A DNA stretch of 64,000 nucleotides from Glycine soja (lineage: Eukaryota > Streptophyta > Magnoliopsida > Fabales > Fabaceae). Shown here piece by piece: positions 45,691 to 58,415 of this stretch. Position numbers and translations under genes: made by a program. Below the pieces are notes generated by a model. It searched no databases. It saw nothing but the letters and a program-made list of their open reading frames with translations, and was not told where the DNA came from. Each line of letters starts with the position of its first letter. The stretch's first letter is position 1. The DNA lies in contig NC_041008.1 in NCBI RefSeq assembly GCF_004193775.1, positions 11,055,731 to 11,119,730 on the forward strand, given 5' to 3'.

Positions 45691-46616
45691 GAGGTATTTA
45701 TAATGACAAATATCATAAGAAGAGGGGTTAGAATGTGATTTTATATATTTTTAAAGTCTTTTTCGCGAAGAACAAAATTGTTGTTTAACGAAAAACTTTG
45801 TATGACAGATAATGTATTTCCGTAAAAACACTTTTAGATGATGAAGATAGATTTTGCAAGACATAGAATTTCCAAAATAAAATCCAATTCGAACCCTAGG
45901 TCAATTTAAAGCAGAGAAGAACTGAAAGCACATAAGACACAAAGATTTATACTAGTTCATTTTCATCATTGAGACTACGTCTAGTTCTTGGTTAATAACC
46001 AAATTTTATTTTAACAAGTTATAAGTATTAATCAATGTAACATCTAGCTCTACAACACAAGCTCTACACCACGCTTGTTACAACCTAATATTCTTTGTTC
46101 TACCAAGTCACTACTAGCAATATACAAATCAAACAAATTTGTTGTTTGTTTACATAATGACTAACTCATAATCGACAGACAAATATACAATCTCAACACT
46201 CAATCTTTTCTCTCAAAGTGTTCAAGGTGTTTTGAGATTTTTGAACTATACAACAATTTATGTAAAGCTTTTTACAAAAAGAATTTGAATGAGAGCACAT
46301 AAGTTTGTAATCATGTCTTCAAAGCTTTTCGTATTTATAGGCCTTCTTCAACAAGTGTTTGTTGCCTCTAAATGGATAGATTTATTCACTAAAGCTTGTG
46401 TCTGAAGATTATGGTTGTTGGAACATTTAATGCTTTCATTAAATGCACGTACTCTTTCATGCTGGAAAACCACTCTTGTGAGCTTTTGTGTTGGCCACTT
46501 TAGTAGAAAACCACTTGCTTTAAGTCAGAGTAAGTTTGTCACAAGCAATGTGTGTCTTTTGATGGTGTTTGGCAACTTCTAGATTTTGAATTTCATTTAT
46601 TATTCATAAGATTCAA
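45690..46616 (+). repeat. Possible LTR-derived sequence
   Basis: Phrases such as GATTTATACTAGTTCA followed by ATTGAGACTACGTCTAGTTC parallel the family-C LTR at 46754 (ATTTATACTGG .. CTACATCCAGTCC). This suggests a related LTR fragment. No clear borders are visible. Confidence 0.3.
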
Positions 46617-47630
46617 TGTTAGACAAGTGGCCTCAATAACTTAAGAGGAATAGGCTTAGAATGCAGAAGAATAAGCAACAACCAATTTAATAATGTTCTT
46701 TAAACATGCAAGACAAAATTGATTGCAATAAAATAAATGAGATAAGGGAAGAGAGAAATACAAATTGGATTTATACTGGTTTGGCCACTTCTCGTGCCTA
46801 CATCCAGTCCTCAAGAAACCCACTTGAGATTTTTCACTCTCTTTGTAAAAATCCTTTTACAAAGTCTGAACCATACAGGGACAACCCATCCCTTATGTTC
46901 AGGAATCCTTACAACTTAAGAGACCCTCAGTCCCTTAATCAATCTCTTTGAATAAGAAGAAGAAGAAGAATTCTCTCTTTAAGAGAAAGATATTACAATT
47001 GAAGATCCTGGATGAACTCTTAATATATTTGCAAATGTTTGTCCAAGAGTTGTTGAGAGAGCATTTGGCAATGAAGTTCTGTTGGAATATCTCTCTCTTG
47101 CTTTTTGAAATCAGACACATATATATATAGGCCCTTCGTACCTTTTCAAAATGGTTTAAAGAGATGTGTCTTTTCAAAAAGCTTTTTCTAGATTTTTTCA
47201 CTGGTAATCGATTACAGGTTTCTGGTAATCGATTACACAGTTATATTTTGAAGGGTCATGACTTTTGAATTTGAATTTCAAGAGTTTCATTATTGATAAT
47301 CGATTACACACATCTGGTAATCGATTACAGGTTCAAATTTCAAATTCAAAACCCTTTTAAACAACTATTTTTCAAACTTGTCTTCTGGTAATCGATTACA
47401 CTGCCTGGTAATCGATTACCAGAGCCTTGCATGTCTTGGAATCACTTTGTTTTGAGGCAAGACTTGATCTTAAAGCAATCTTGAAGCAAGGCTTTGTTTG
47501 TTGAAGCAATCTTGTATTAATCTTGAAGCAATGCTTATCCTTTGAAGCAGCCTTGTTTGATTCTTCTTTGGCATCATCAAAATTCATGTATTCATACATT
47601 CACATTCTCCCCCTTTTTGATGATGACAAT
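46617..47630 (+). mobile_element. Family-C LTR, second copy
   Basis: Starts TGTTAGACAAGTGGCCTCAA. It is homologous in the opposite orientation to 7021-7838. It contains a TATATATATAGGCCCTT segment (a possible TATA region near 47108), GGTTTAAAGAGATGTGTC, and six TAATCGATTA boxes. It runs to about 47630, where CTCCCCCTTTTTGATGATGAC begins unassigned sequence. No primer binding site was recognised after it, so the right border is approximate. Open frames here (for example 46706-46951) are not genes. Confidence 0.65.
47205..47418. repeat. Paired TAATCGATTA palindromes, 92-bp period
   Basis: Six exact copies of the 10-base palindrome TAATCGATTA begin at 47205, 47226, 47297, 47318, 47389 and 47409. 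Distances are 21, 71, 21, 71 and 20. The sequence between pairs is much less alike than the boxes. The older copy at 7066-7188 keeps the same 92 and 21 spacing. Confidence 0.92.
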
Positions 47631-50600
47631 CATTATCAAACAAATTCTGTTTGACATCATCAAAACCTGCATGATTTACATTCGATAGATCATAAAATAA
47701 TGTCTCTGCAAAATGAATCTCATACATAGATCAATAGATGGATTTTTAAATGTCATCGATTTAATGATGTATTAGATCATGGCATGTATCTTATATCGTC
47801 TGATAACACAGTCGCAAATGTATAAGGCACGGTTTGATATCGCATAAGACACAACTTTTAACCTTTGTATTTATTTGCATCTAATCAAAATAATTAAGGG
47901 TTGCGATTTTTCTTAAGACATAAATGTCTTTTGACTTAATAGGATCACACACCCTAGTGGATTTGAAGATACAATAGTAAGCTTCTTTTACACTTAAGGA
48001 AATTCCCCTTGACAACTCAACCCTGGGACGCCTTTACTTATATTCTCAAATTGAAACATCCAAGGGACTCTCCCGTGAAACAAAACAATTTACTAAATAC
48101 AACTTCTTCAAAAGCAAATAAAGACACACATAAGCATTGACACTTTCTCCTTATCTACCAAGCAATGCACAACATGATCCAGGTATTAGCACATTCTAAT
48201 TTCTCTTAGTCACTGTGACTCTAATTTATTCTATTACTTGGACACTTTTCTTAATAGAATTTTTTTTTCTTATATAGGGATTCATTAATTTAAAAAGTAT
48301 ATTTAGAAAATCCCATCAGATTTGAAAAGATTATTAAAGATTAGAAATTGCTTCAATTTTATTAGAAGAGATGAAATTCAAACTCAATTTGATAAAATGT
48401 TAGACAATGATTCGGTTTATGAACCTCAAAAGCTAAGATTTAAATTTTAAAATCCTTAATCTCTATTTCAATAGGCTTAACCAAAGTCTGAGTTCCCCCA
48501 ATCATAAGAACTCTAAATTTTGAAATCTAAAAGATATTATTGATTAAGGAGTTGATTAGTTTCAAATTTGGTTTAAAAATCATGTCCCTAAGCATTTCAT
48601 CTTGTAGGAATCGAGCCCACAAATTTTAAACTCAAGTTTTTACGAGTTTTGTTTGTGCATACCAGTGTTTGCATAGGCTAGATTCCGTACTCGAGTCCCT
48701 ATTTGTTTGAGTCAAATCTTTTGACTTTTTTTGCCTAAAATCACTTAGTTTGTGTCAATAAGCCTATTCTTATTGCATTAGTTCATTAGTCACTTGATTA
48801 ATTTCCTTAATTCAATTTTAAAGTCCTAGATTGGCTTATGAAGCTTAAGTTAATGGGCGAGTGAGTTTAAAAACTACAAAAGTTCGTAGACCAATGTCTT
48901 CAAGTGATTGATCATGTCTTCATCCCTTTAGATTTTGTCATGACTTTAAGTTAGAGAGTGTTGTTATAGTTGGCTTTGTCATTATCAAAACAATCATACA
49001 TGCATCTCCATTCATTTAGATCTTTAGTTGGGGAGTTCATAGTAGTTCTTATGTTTACAAACACTAAGTTTTTGGTTTTAAAATGACTAACGACAATGCA
49101 ATGATCGTGCTAATTTCATCTTTACATTGGTTTAGCTAACACTATTAACTCCAGGGTTAAGGTTGACACTATGATTTAGACGTTATTTTCACGTCTTGTT
49201 GTGTTGTTTTTCTTATTCAAGTTATAGTGACACGTCTTGGAGCAGGGAGCTTAACACCCTATGAAAGCAAGTATTTAGATATAAGGTTAGGACCACCAAA
49301 GCTAAGTCTAGTTGAGTGTTGCTGAAGCTATGCAACAATCCATGGAAGCTCTAAAATGCTAATCAGGATTCAGACAATGATTCCTATAATACTAGATAGC
49401 CTTCTCTACAAATCATCATTTTCATTTGTTAACAGAGACCTTGTCACATGATCATTGACCTTGATTTATGTTTGTACACTTGTTTTAGGTTTTTTTATGT
49501 TTATGTTAGGAAATACAAGGGGGGGAAACTCCGAGAGATGTTCACCAATTGGTCATAAGCACACCACACAAGTGAACTTGACACCACACTTCAATCCAAA
49601 ACCTTAAGTAATAGATGCCTTTACTTAGATCTCAAATACAAGATTATAAAATCTAGGAGTTTGATTCAAAAAGTGAAGAGAGATCAAAGTAGAAAGATTT
49701 GGAATAGAAGACACGTCACAATCATGACATGATTAATAAGTTAAAGAGCATTTTCCACATAGAAAATTTTCTTTGATAAGAATCAAAGGGTTCCACACAA
49801 GAGCCAAGAAAGAACAATGTTCTCACAATTAGCCAAAGCTAATTAAAATTTCATTAATAGGTCTTTACAAAATGTTAAGTGTCTTATTTATACCTCTAAC
49901 TCATAAGGCCCATTTTACACATGGATTCAACAAGCTTTCCATATGCTTTTTAATATAACTAAGAAGCCAATTACAAAGGGCCAATTAAACCATCAAAAAT
50001 TGCACAAACATGAAAAGCCCAACAAAGGCTGAAAATAACCTATATTCTACTATGTGGCTTCACTTTAGGCTCTTCTTGTATTTGCCTAGTCCTCTATCAT
50101 TAAGGAATTAGGTTTGCTCAACGTGCTCATTCATAACTAATGTAAGACTTCATCTCTACACTTTCACTCCAACAACCTTCATCTCAAGTGTGAGTTTCTT
50201 CTACATGGCAAACCCCCCTCAATCAGAAGCTGTTTTCATCTACGAGTATCAAATGATGACCCTTAGAACTTAACCATGCTCCCATATATGTTCTAAATAC
50301 TTGCACTGCCATTAGGTTGCGTCAGTGTTAGGCCCTTAAAGCTTATCCATTTTTGTCAACATACTCTAGATACTTGCACCACTATTAGCTCACATCAACT
50401 GGACACGTCACCTAACTTACACATTGCTAAGAAGACTTTTGATCTTCATACATGGATTCATTATTAAGAAGACTTTTGATATAATGGATCTTCATACTTG
50501 GATCCACCATCAATTCCATTATACTTGTCTAAGTCAATCACTTGGTCAAATCATCGACTATGATACCCCTTTGTTGAGAATCCAATGGGGTAAACACTAG

Positions 50601-51127
50601 CAATATCTTCACCAATAGGTCACACGCACACTACACAAGTGAATTTAACATCACATTTCAACCCAAAACCTAAAGACATTAGGTTTGTAAGTCTTTCTCA
50701 CTTATATATTGTTCAACTTTCTATTCCAACCCAATGTGAGATTTCATTTTCACACTTGCGCTCTAATAGTTTAGATGTTTTTGTATGTGTTACTATTTAT
50801 GTTAATTTGTACTTTGTTATATAAAAATATAAAACAAAAAATATAAAATATGTGAAATATAAAAAATAAACTTGGTGTTTTAGGTCAATGACTGAAAGCA
50901 AGATTCTAAAATGAAAAAATATAGCCTAAATATGAACCAAGATCCAAATAAAAATTGATTCTATGTCAAGCTCCAAGTCTAGAAAATCTTGTCTTTTCCA
51001 AGATTGAGAAAAGAAGAGATCAATCTTGTATGGCTTTCAAAGAACATAATTAGAGATGTGTGCGGAGGGTTAGAGTAAGGTGAGAAGGGTAAAGGGAAGT
51101 GGTACGGGGAAGGGGTTGGTAAAATAG
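47631..51127. other. Unassigned repetitive sequence
   Basis: No coding region recognised. A diverged direct repeat links about 49540-49625 (TTCACCAATTGGTCATAAGC) and 50602-50685 (TTCACCAATAGGTCACACGC), both followed by CACAAGTGAA and CACTTCAA/CATTTCAA. Near 50265-50400 two similar 70-base pieces with ATACTTGCAC follow each other. These suggest remains of LTRs or other repeats of unknown family. Confidence 0.4.
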
Positions 51128-52496
51128 ATGTGGCATGATAGGAGATCATTCCATGGCGATGGACAATCCTCCTTATTTTTCACAAACTTTCATGAAACAT
51201 TTAAGGTTAAAGAAATGTGGGATAATTTTAGGAACTGTAGGCAGATATCTGAGGTATTTATACCTGTAAAAGGGATAAGAAAGGTGAATGGTTCGACTTT
51301 GCAAGTTTTGAGAAAGTTCATGATGCTCGTGTGCTAGCTCTTAGACTAGATAAGATCTTCATTCATGGCAAAAAAAATCATAGTGAACTTGCCTAGGCTT
51401 TCTAGAGGAAGTTGGAAAGAACAAAGACCAATCATAGGTGATAAGAGGGGCAAAGCCGGGAAGAAACCAGTTATAAAAGGTAGTGGTGCAAACTTGGTTC
51501 AAAAGGATGTTTCATATGCTAGTGTCACAAGGAAGGTTGTCCCGAATGAAGTTATAAAAAACAAGGGACATTTGAATGAAGGAAAATTTTTCAACATGTC
51601 CTTCACACCTAATCAAAAGGAATTACAGAGGTTACAACAGGCTTTCATTGGATGGGTCTTACACTAGGGTGACTCATATATAACTCAAAAAAAACTTCAC
51701 TTGGAAATTATTTTCAGCATCAAGGCTACACCTATGGGGTCATCCTTAGTGCTTCTCGAACTGGAGGATTCCTAGAGAATTGTAGAACATAAATGGGGAT
51801 GTCATTATGGTATAATGATTGGTTCAAAGAGATTAAATCACGAAACATGCATACCCTGGATAACAAAAGACTAGTTTGGGTAAAATGTTTAGGGGTTCCA
51901 ACTCACCTCTGGTCAAAAGATTTTTTCAAAATGTTTCGATCATGTTATCAGGAGTTTCTCTATTAGACAAAACAACTAAAGATAGGGTAAGGGTTGATGT
52001 TGCCAAATTCGTGATTCACACTAGGGTCCTTGATAACATCAATTGTATGATCAAGGTCAAAGTGTTGGAGGATATGTATGATGTTAGATTGATAGAAGAA
52101 TCCCCCAAAGATAGCCAAAATTGTTTGATTTGTAGAGAAAAGTCAGATCACGATGAATCCAAAGAAGAAGATTTAAAGATGGATTTGTAGTTGTTGAAGC
52201 TAGAAGTCATAGATGAAATAGACCCATTAGGAAATGAGGAAGGGTGTGATTTGAATTTTCAAAATTCAAATTTGGAGGTTGGCGGGAAAATATTTAGTGG
52301 ATCTAGGGCACTCTTTTCTCCACAGGAGCGTCAAGACAAAGGACTAGCATGCATTGTCTCATTGGGCTATAAACTTAAGCCTAATAAGAGTCTGGAGGGG
52401 TTGCAAATAGAAGTATTTCAAATTGAATCTATTTGTCTAAAGACCCAAATGGGCCAAGGTAATATCAATATAATCCAAGGCCCACAAGGTGATTAA
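51128..52496 (+). pseudogene. LINE ORF1 remnant with RNA-recognition motif
   Basis: The N-terminal part carries an RRM-like fold: SLFFTNFHETFKVKEMWDNF, then after a +1 shift near 51275 KGEWFDFASFEKVHDARVLA, the RNP1-like segment. A middle region (51800-51930) reads WYNDWFKEIKSRN and VWVKCLGVPTHLWS, like the DUF4283-type part of plant LINE ORF1. The acidic C-terminal part lies at 51876-52496. Several stops and shifts are present. The order RRM, middle domain, then endonuclease ORF fits plant L1-type elements. Confidence 0.72.
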
Positions 52497-52959
52497 AAGG
52501 GAGGTGAGGCCAACGTCGGGCAACACAGGGTTAGCTAAGCATCAGTTTCATTTCTTTGGGAAGAGGGGCTAAAAGGCCTAGCGCTTTGAAAGGAAATTTT
52601 AGGTCTTTCTCATTTTATATGGAGGAAACCTTAAGGGCTCAAAAAGGGGATCGAGAAGATAACCTCGTGGAGGCACTACAATCACTTATTTTGGGAATGC
52701 AAGGGAACCTCAATAGAGGGAGTTCAAAACCAAATTCACTTTTAGTTATCTGAGATGCCTCTGAATCAGATATTCTCATATGCAATATCAGACATAAGCA
52801 TAAATTGAAGGAAGAAGTGGCCAATCTTATCTGGGATTTGGCCAAGTTTATTAGGGTCTAGAGTTAGGAGAAGGATAGCCTAAACATCAAAAAATACCAT
52901 AAGATGGAATGTAGAGATAGAGAAGAAAAGAACGTGAGAGGGAAAAATCAAGGTCATAA

Positions 52960-54981
52960 ATGAAGATCGTATCATTGAACGTGAGAGAGTTAAGAGATTG
53001 GGTGAAGCGAAAGCACCTCAGATCTCTGCTATCAAAATGTAAAGGGGATAATATTATGTTGCAAGAAACAAAGATTGAAGACATGACAAATAATGGCACT
53101 AGAGAAGTTTAGGGCGAAAATTTTCTCAAATGTGAATTGGTGGCTCTAGCAGCTAAAGGTTTTTCAGGTGGTCTGCTAACAATTTGGAAAAAAGGTTTGT
53201 TCTCAGTTATCTATACTTTTGAAGGTTATGGTTTTTTGGGATTCGACCTACAATGTACAAATGATAACAAGATTATTGTAACGGTCAATGTTTATTCTCC
53301 TTGCTTATTCTTGGGTAAGAGGAAGTTGTGGGGAGAGTTGGTGATGTTCAAGAGGGATTTTGGGTCTGGTTGTGGTGCATAAGCGGTGACTTTAATGCCA
53401 TAACCAGGCCCAGTGAAAGAAGGAGACAACCCACATATATAAACAACTAAGAAATGGAGGATTTTAACACCTTCTCACAGAACATGGGGATTATTGGTGT
53501 ATTAGTCTTGGGAAAAAAATTCTTGTGGGTGAGTGCTAATGGAAAATGTATGACCAAGTTATATCTCCTTTTGGTGTTTGATGGCCTTGTGATCTATGGG
53601 GTATTTCTGCATAATGGATAGAAATCAAAGACATATCCGACCAATGTATAGTAGTGTTGAAAAATGAACACAAGGATTGGGCACCTAAACTTTAAGAAAA
53701 TAGTGGAGTAGGCTTGGAGTCAACAAGTGTCAGGCAGATGGAACTTGTTAGAGTCAGAGAGAAGATGAAAATGGTGAAAATGAAATTGAAGGATGGGTCA
53801 AGACTAGAGTTTGGGAAACTGGATGAAAGTATTAGGTTCAAGGTGAATGAAATGGACAATCTAGACTCTTTATTAATGGAGGGGTAGAATGTGGATTACT
53901 TTCAAAGGGTGTCTCTTCAGAAACACTTCTGAAAGATGATTCGGGAGAAAGAAGCAGAGGAATACAATTCGAATTACTTTCATGCATGCTTAAGATATAT
54001 GCAAAGGAGAAATAAACTACTTGTTGTTAAATCCAATGAAGGATGGATGAAGGAAGTTGATGAGGTAAAAAATGCAGTCAAAAATCACTTTTAGCAACAA
54101 TTCAAAGAGGCTATAGGCGTTAGACCTAATTTGGACGAGGTGGAATTTAAGCTCTTGAGTCAGCAAGAAGCGAAATCTTTAATTTCTCCTTTCTGAGATG
54201 ATAAAATGAAGGTTGTAGTATAGAGCTGTGATGGTGGGAAAAGTCCTGGTCCAGATGGGTTTAATCTAGAATTCTTTAAAGCTTGCTGGGATATCATTGG
54301 GTCTGAGATCTGTGTAACAATATAAGTGGAAGATTGGTTTTCATAAATTCTATGCTTACAAATCTACCATACTATACTTCTTTTCTTTCTACAAGATTCC
54401 TAAAATGGTTCATAATACTTTAGTAGGAATTCAAAGAAATTTTTGTGGAATGGAATGGTGGAGACACATAATATCAGTTAGGTCAGGTAGGAACCAATTT
54501 GTCTTCCAAAGTCGGAAGGCGGTCTCTGGGTGAAAGATCTTGTGATTTTTTAATGACAATCTGCTAGCAAAGTGGAAATGGAACTTCCTAAATGCCCAAT
54601 CAGCAATATAACATAATCTTATGGAGTGCAAGTATGGCAACACACAACGACTCACAACTTTACAAGAACTTTCGAATTATTCATCTATCTAGTGGATGGA
54701 CCTGGTAAAAGCCAACTTATCATTTGATCATAATTGTGGGAGGTTGGAAGCCCCGTTGCGAAAAAGTGTGGGGAGTGGAGAGCAAACACTCTTCTGGGAG
54801 GATTCTTAGGTGGAGGAGAGATCACTAAAGCAAACCTTTCCTAGGTTATACCAATTGGCTCTAAACAAGCCAATTTTTATTGCTAACAAGTTTGATTTTG
54901 TAAATGGTGTTTTCTCATGGAAATGGTTATGGCGACGACCTTTATTTTCATGGGAGGAGGAGCAACTACCGAACTTGAATG
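52960..54981 (+). pseudogene. LINE ORF2 remnant: endonuclease and reverse transcriptase
   Basis: Starts MKIVSLNVRELRDW at 52960, then MLQETKIED. After a stop (53107) come FSGGLLTIWKKG and VTVNVYSP, and near 53385 SGDFNA, the classic motifs of the apurinic-type endonuclease. The RT begins with GKSPGPDGFNLEFF near 54237, but the catalytic core is missing. After 54320 the sequence jumps to the part following RT (FLWNG, PKSEGGLW, then PRLYQLALNKP and WLWRRPLFSWEEE at 54845-54975). The frame ends where the CACTA element begins. Dead through stops, shifts and a core deletion. Confidence 0.78.
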
Positions 54982-54991
54982 CTCTACTGTC

Positions 54992-55110
54992 TACATCGGT
55001 TTTTTGAAAAATCGATGTTAACGTATATGTTAACATTGGTTTTTTGGAAAAACTGATGTTGTTTGTGTATATTAACATCGGTTTTTTTAAAAAAACCGAT
55101 GTTGTTATTA
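54992..55110. repeat. CACTA subterminal palindromes
   Basis: Three units of the form ACATCGGTTTTTT..AAAAACCGATGTTAA begin near 54992, 55031 and 55075. The third is the most perfect. Such subterminal repeats bind transposase in studied CACTA elements. Confidence 0.8.
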
Positions 55111-55509
55111 GGAATTTTTTAAATACATTTTTTGTTTTTATAGAAAACCCAAAATTTAACCTATAAATTTCAAACCAAACCACACAGCACAACATATATC
55201 ATTTGCATTATGCTTTCAAACAGTTTTTAGCAGAAAGCTAGCTAGTAAACTATCAATTGTAAAAAATCAATTGATAATTATGAATAAATAATTTATTAAT
55301 AACTATCAATAAAGAATATTCAATGTTAAAATGAAACAACAATTGTAAAAACTGTAAAGCAAGCTAGTAAACTAATTAAGTAACCTAAAATTACATAGTT
55401 CTCTAACATCCTAAGTTTGATTTCAATGGTCTAACATCATTAAAATACTGCATGATCAAATAAAACATAAGTTAATAATGTAATACCAATGATAAGAAAA
55501 TCAACTTTG
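55111..55509. other. Non-coding 3' part of the CACTA element
   Basis: AT-rich, no coding sequence seen between the subterminal repeats and the last protease exon. Confidence 0.5.
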
Positions 55510-55680
55510 TTTAAAATAAACAATTATTGTTTCCCAATTATTCCTGAAACTTCCTAAGATTATAATGGACATCCAGTGCATGACGTAATAGCCACACTTA
55601 GTACTTCCTTATTGTCTATTACTCTAAATATATAATGAAATTTGGATATTAAATGTTAACTACAATTAGTACACACACAT

Positions 55681-55750
<70 letters not shown>

Positions 55751-56530
55751 TAGAAGTTTTATTTAAATCACGTACCTTAAAAACAATCCACCTAGCACCA
55801 GCCTTGGATTTAGGTTGTGGAGTACCATCAAGTCCTTTCAAAGCACTTTTGAATACAAGAAACATTAAAATATTAATGTTGTTGAGTAATGCTAATGCAA
55901 ATGTATTGAAAAACAACACTGACCTGTTAAGTATTCCTTTAAGGTAGTTGTCTAGCCTGTTATGCAAGGAACAAAACCAGACAACAAGATTTTCCTTAGG
56001 TAAAATGACGACCATTTGCCAGTGTGCGCTGCAGTGGAGACCAATATGGGTTATTGTAGTATTATACATTATTTAAATTCAGTTGTTCATTTTACTTGCC
56101 CATTCATGTAGGCTCAAAGGTAGACATCGCGTTTTGAATTCTGCATCCAACTCTTCATGTAACTTTCTGATTCAAATTGCAATTGCCCAGATCTCTGAAT
56201 GGACTGTGGCTCGAGGAATCCATACACATTGAATTCCCCACTCGCATACTTGTCTCAGTCAGATGCCTATTGTTGTTAACACAAAGTTAAAGTTAATTAT
56301 GTATGAATTTAAAACAATAACTTAGGTAATTAACAATAATCTAAATTGACTTACAGAATCCACAACTGTATAACAGAGATGTTGAGACATTGACCACCGT
56401 GTGCTATTTCAAACAGATCTTCATGCTTTATGTACAAGGGGAAGTCTTCATTAAACACCACGAACACGGTAGCATCCGACGTAACCTACAATGGCTTCAA
56501 AAAAAGCTATGGGATGGTCAATGTCATCAG
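55510..56530 (-). pseudogene. C48 (Ulp1-like) cysteine protease part of the CACTA gene
   Basis: Minus-strand pieces, read as exons: 56530-56345 (FFEAIVGYVGCYRVRGV-like and YKA..DLFEIAHGG), 56270-56097, 56069-55780 (HWQMVVILPKENLVVWFCSL, with the catalytic-type His-Trp, and GARWIVFK before a GTACGT donor) and 55620-55512 (STKCGYYVMHWM, with the catalytic-type Cys). The His and Cys boxes are in the C48 order. A TA microsatellite sits in the intron between the last two. C48 domains are known passengers of plant CACTA and MULE elements. Stops (for example before STKCGYYV) suggest it is inactive. Its position after the Transposase_24-like region suggests one fused gene. Confidence 0.72.
55686..55748. 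repeat. TA microsatellite
   Basis: About 31 consecutive TA units, in an intron of the C48 protease remnant. Confidence 0.97.
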
Positions 56531-56642
56531 ATATAGGGGATCATGTACCTAAGGATCCGACCCATCTGCAGGTTTTGCTGGAGACACAGCTACCTGTTTA
56601 TCCAACATAGTTAATTAACATAATTTTATTACAATGAACAAT

Positions 56643-58415
56643 TCAATCGAAAAAAAGAAGCATATAATGAGAGTAAAATACTTGTTCTGATAAACACTTG
56701 ACGAGATGTGTCGGCCAAGCAAGGAAGGTGTTAAGTGCTTGCCCCACTAAAATAACCTCGTCAGTGGGTATAGGAACGGAAGCATCTACATCTTTAACCT
56801 CCTCAACACCAACCTTCACTTGGCCATGCAACAAAGGGATGTTGTGAATGGCTGTGGATCCCTCATAAACTCTTCCTAGGGCAACCAAGCGGGAAGGATT
56901 TTCTTCAATGTACAACCCGCATTTGTCTGAGTCACCCGTGTCTGGATCGGTCGCTAAGGGATCAACACAACACCCCTTTGTGCTGACATGAGCAGTTGAG
57001 GGACCAACCTCGAGCTCCGGAGGCAGTGCAAGTCCTTGTGATTGGATCTGTGATTGCAACTGGGACTGCATCTGGCTTAAGGATAACATTAGTTTCCGAG
57101 TCACTTTTTTTGAGATTGACTCCTCCAGCTGGTCCCTGATTTGTTGAGTCAGCTGCTCGAGTTCTTGGGGAGCCATGGAGGAAGAACTACGGAAGGTTCG
57201 TGGAGCCGATCCAAAGTATTGTTTTATGGTTACACCGGCTCCAGCAGCACGCACACGGCCAGGGTGTTCTGGTCGCCCAATGGCAGTAGTCAGGAGATCC
57301 TGACGTTTATGGGGGACAAAGGAACCCTGCAACGCCTGCTCCTCCAAAGAATTTTGTACAGAACACATATATTTGTTTAGTCATTCACAGAATAAACAAA
57401 TATAATTACAATTCTTAATTGAAAATGACTTAGAATCTTCTCAACAATTTCCTTTGTTGCCTCAGACGTCATCTGCCCAGTTTTCTTGGTGCGGGCCATC
57501 TTCCACTTCACGTGTCATGTGATGGGAGATGGAGGGTCAATCACAGCCTCAGTGCTTCCAAATTAAGCAACTTCCTCCAGTTTTTTCTTTGTCTTCTCAA
57601 CCATAAACTTCTGTTCTAAATATTCATAACTCCCACGAGACAACAAGTGGGGGGCGGTGTTTTGCTTCTGGATGGCCTGTGCCTTTTTCCACACATCCTG
57701 CAAAAATCGAACATTAACGAAACTCATTATTACAATGTATTATAATAACTGAATTTTTAGTGGAAAACAATTAAAATTACAAAGTACATACCTCCCACGA
57801 GGGCTCTCTTCGGGTCTGACAAAACTAGGCTCATTTCTCCTTGCTAATGTCTTATTTTTCACAAACAGTGTCATCCACACTGTCCTTGTCGGCTGCAAGT
57901 GCCCATTTCCTCGTCAAATCAAATTTAAACTATCTCCACCGCTCCCCGACAGTCTGAAGTATTTTTTTCTTTGTCCTACCGTCAGATGCTTCAAGGATAT
58001 CAAATTCAGCCTGATAAACAATAAATTAGGTTTTATTGTTAGTAAATTATAAATTTTGGCTAATAAAGAAAATTAAAGATGAAAACTAAAATACCATAAT
58101 ATCCTCCCATATCAAATCCATCTGAGCAACAGGGACTTCATTCCAAGTCTCGTATGTCACGTCGACCTTATCACGAGCGACAATCCCCAAATATATTCTT
58201 AATTTCTTCTTGTTTGGACCATCGGCCTTCCCAGTCGCAGGATCGACGTGGACCGTCGGTCTCTCTGCCCTAGGTGGTCTAGTGGCTAAGGATCATAATC
58301 GTGTGACTTTGCGTGTCCGCTTCAAGGTAGATAGAGACTGTGATGCTACTGCGGGAGGAGGAGGAGGAGGAGGAGAAGGAGGAGGAGGAGGAGGCGAGCC
58401 AAGTGGAGTAGCCAT
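56643..58415 (-). pseudogene. Transposase_24-like gene of the CACTA element
   Basis: Starts ATG at 58415 with a Pro-rich N-terminus (MATPLGSPPPPPS), then HVDPATGKADGPNKKKLRIY and VTYETWNEVPVAQMDLIWED. A clean intron at 58094-58011 (GTATTT..ATCAG) is followed by exon 58010-57792 (RTKKKILQTVGERW, donor GTATGTAC) and exon 57697-about 57430 (DVWKKAQAIQKQN, MARTKKTG). The largest open part, 56643-57368, has RPEHPGRVRAAGAGVTIKQY and coiled-coil-like QLTQQIRDQLEESISKKV. This matches the plant En/Spm Ptta-type protein. Exon 2 has in-frame stops after the splice (for example in the WR-F segment), and the junction to the last exon lacks consensus splice sites. It probably continues into the C48 region. 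Confidence 0.75.

Noticed and set aside
46706..46951. 81-codon plus frame as a gene
   Set aside because: Lies wholly within the family-C LTR, and the corresponding stretch of the other LTR copy does not keep it open.
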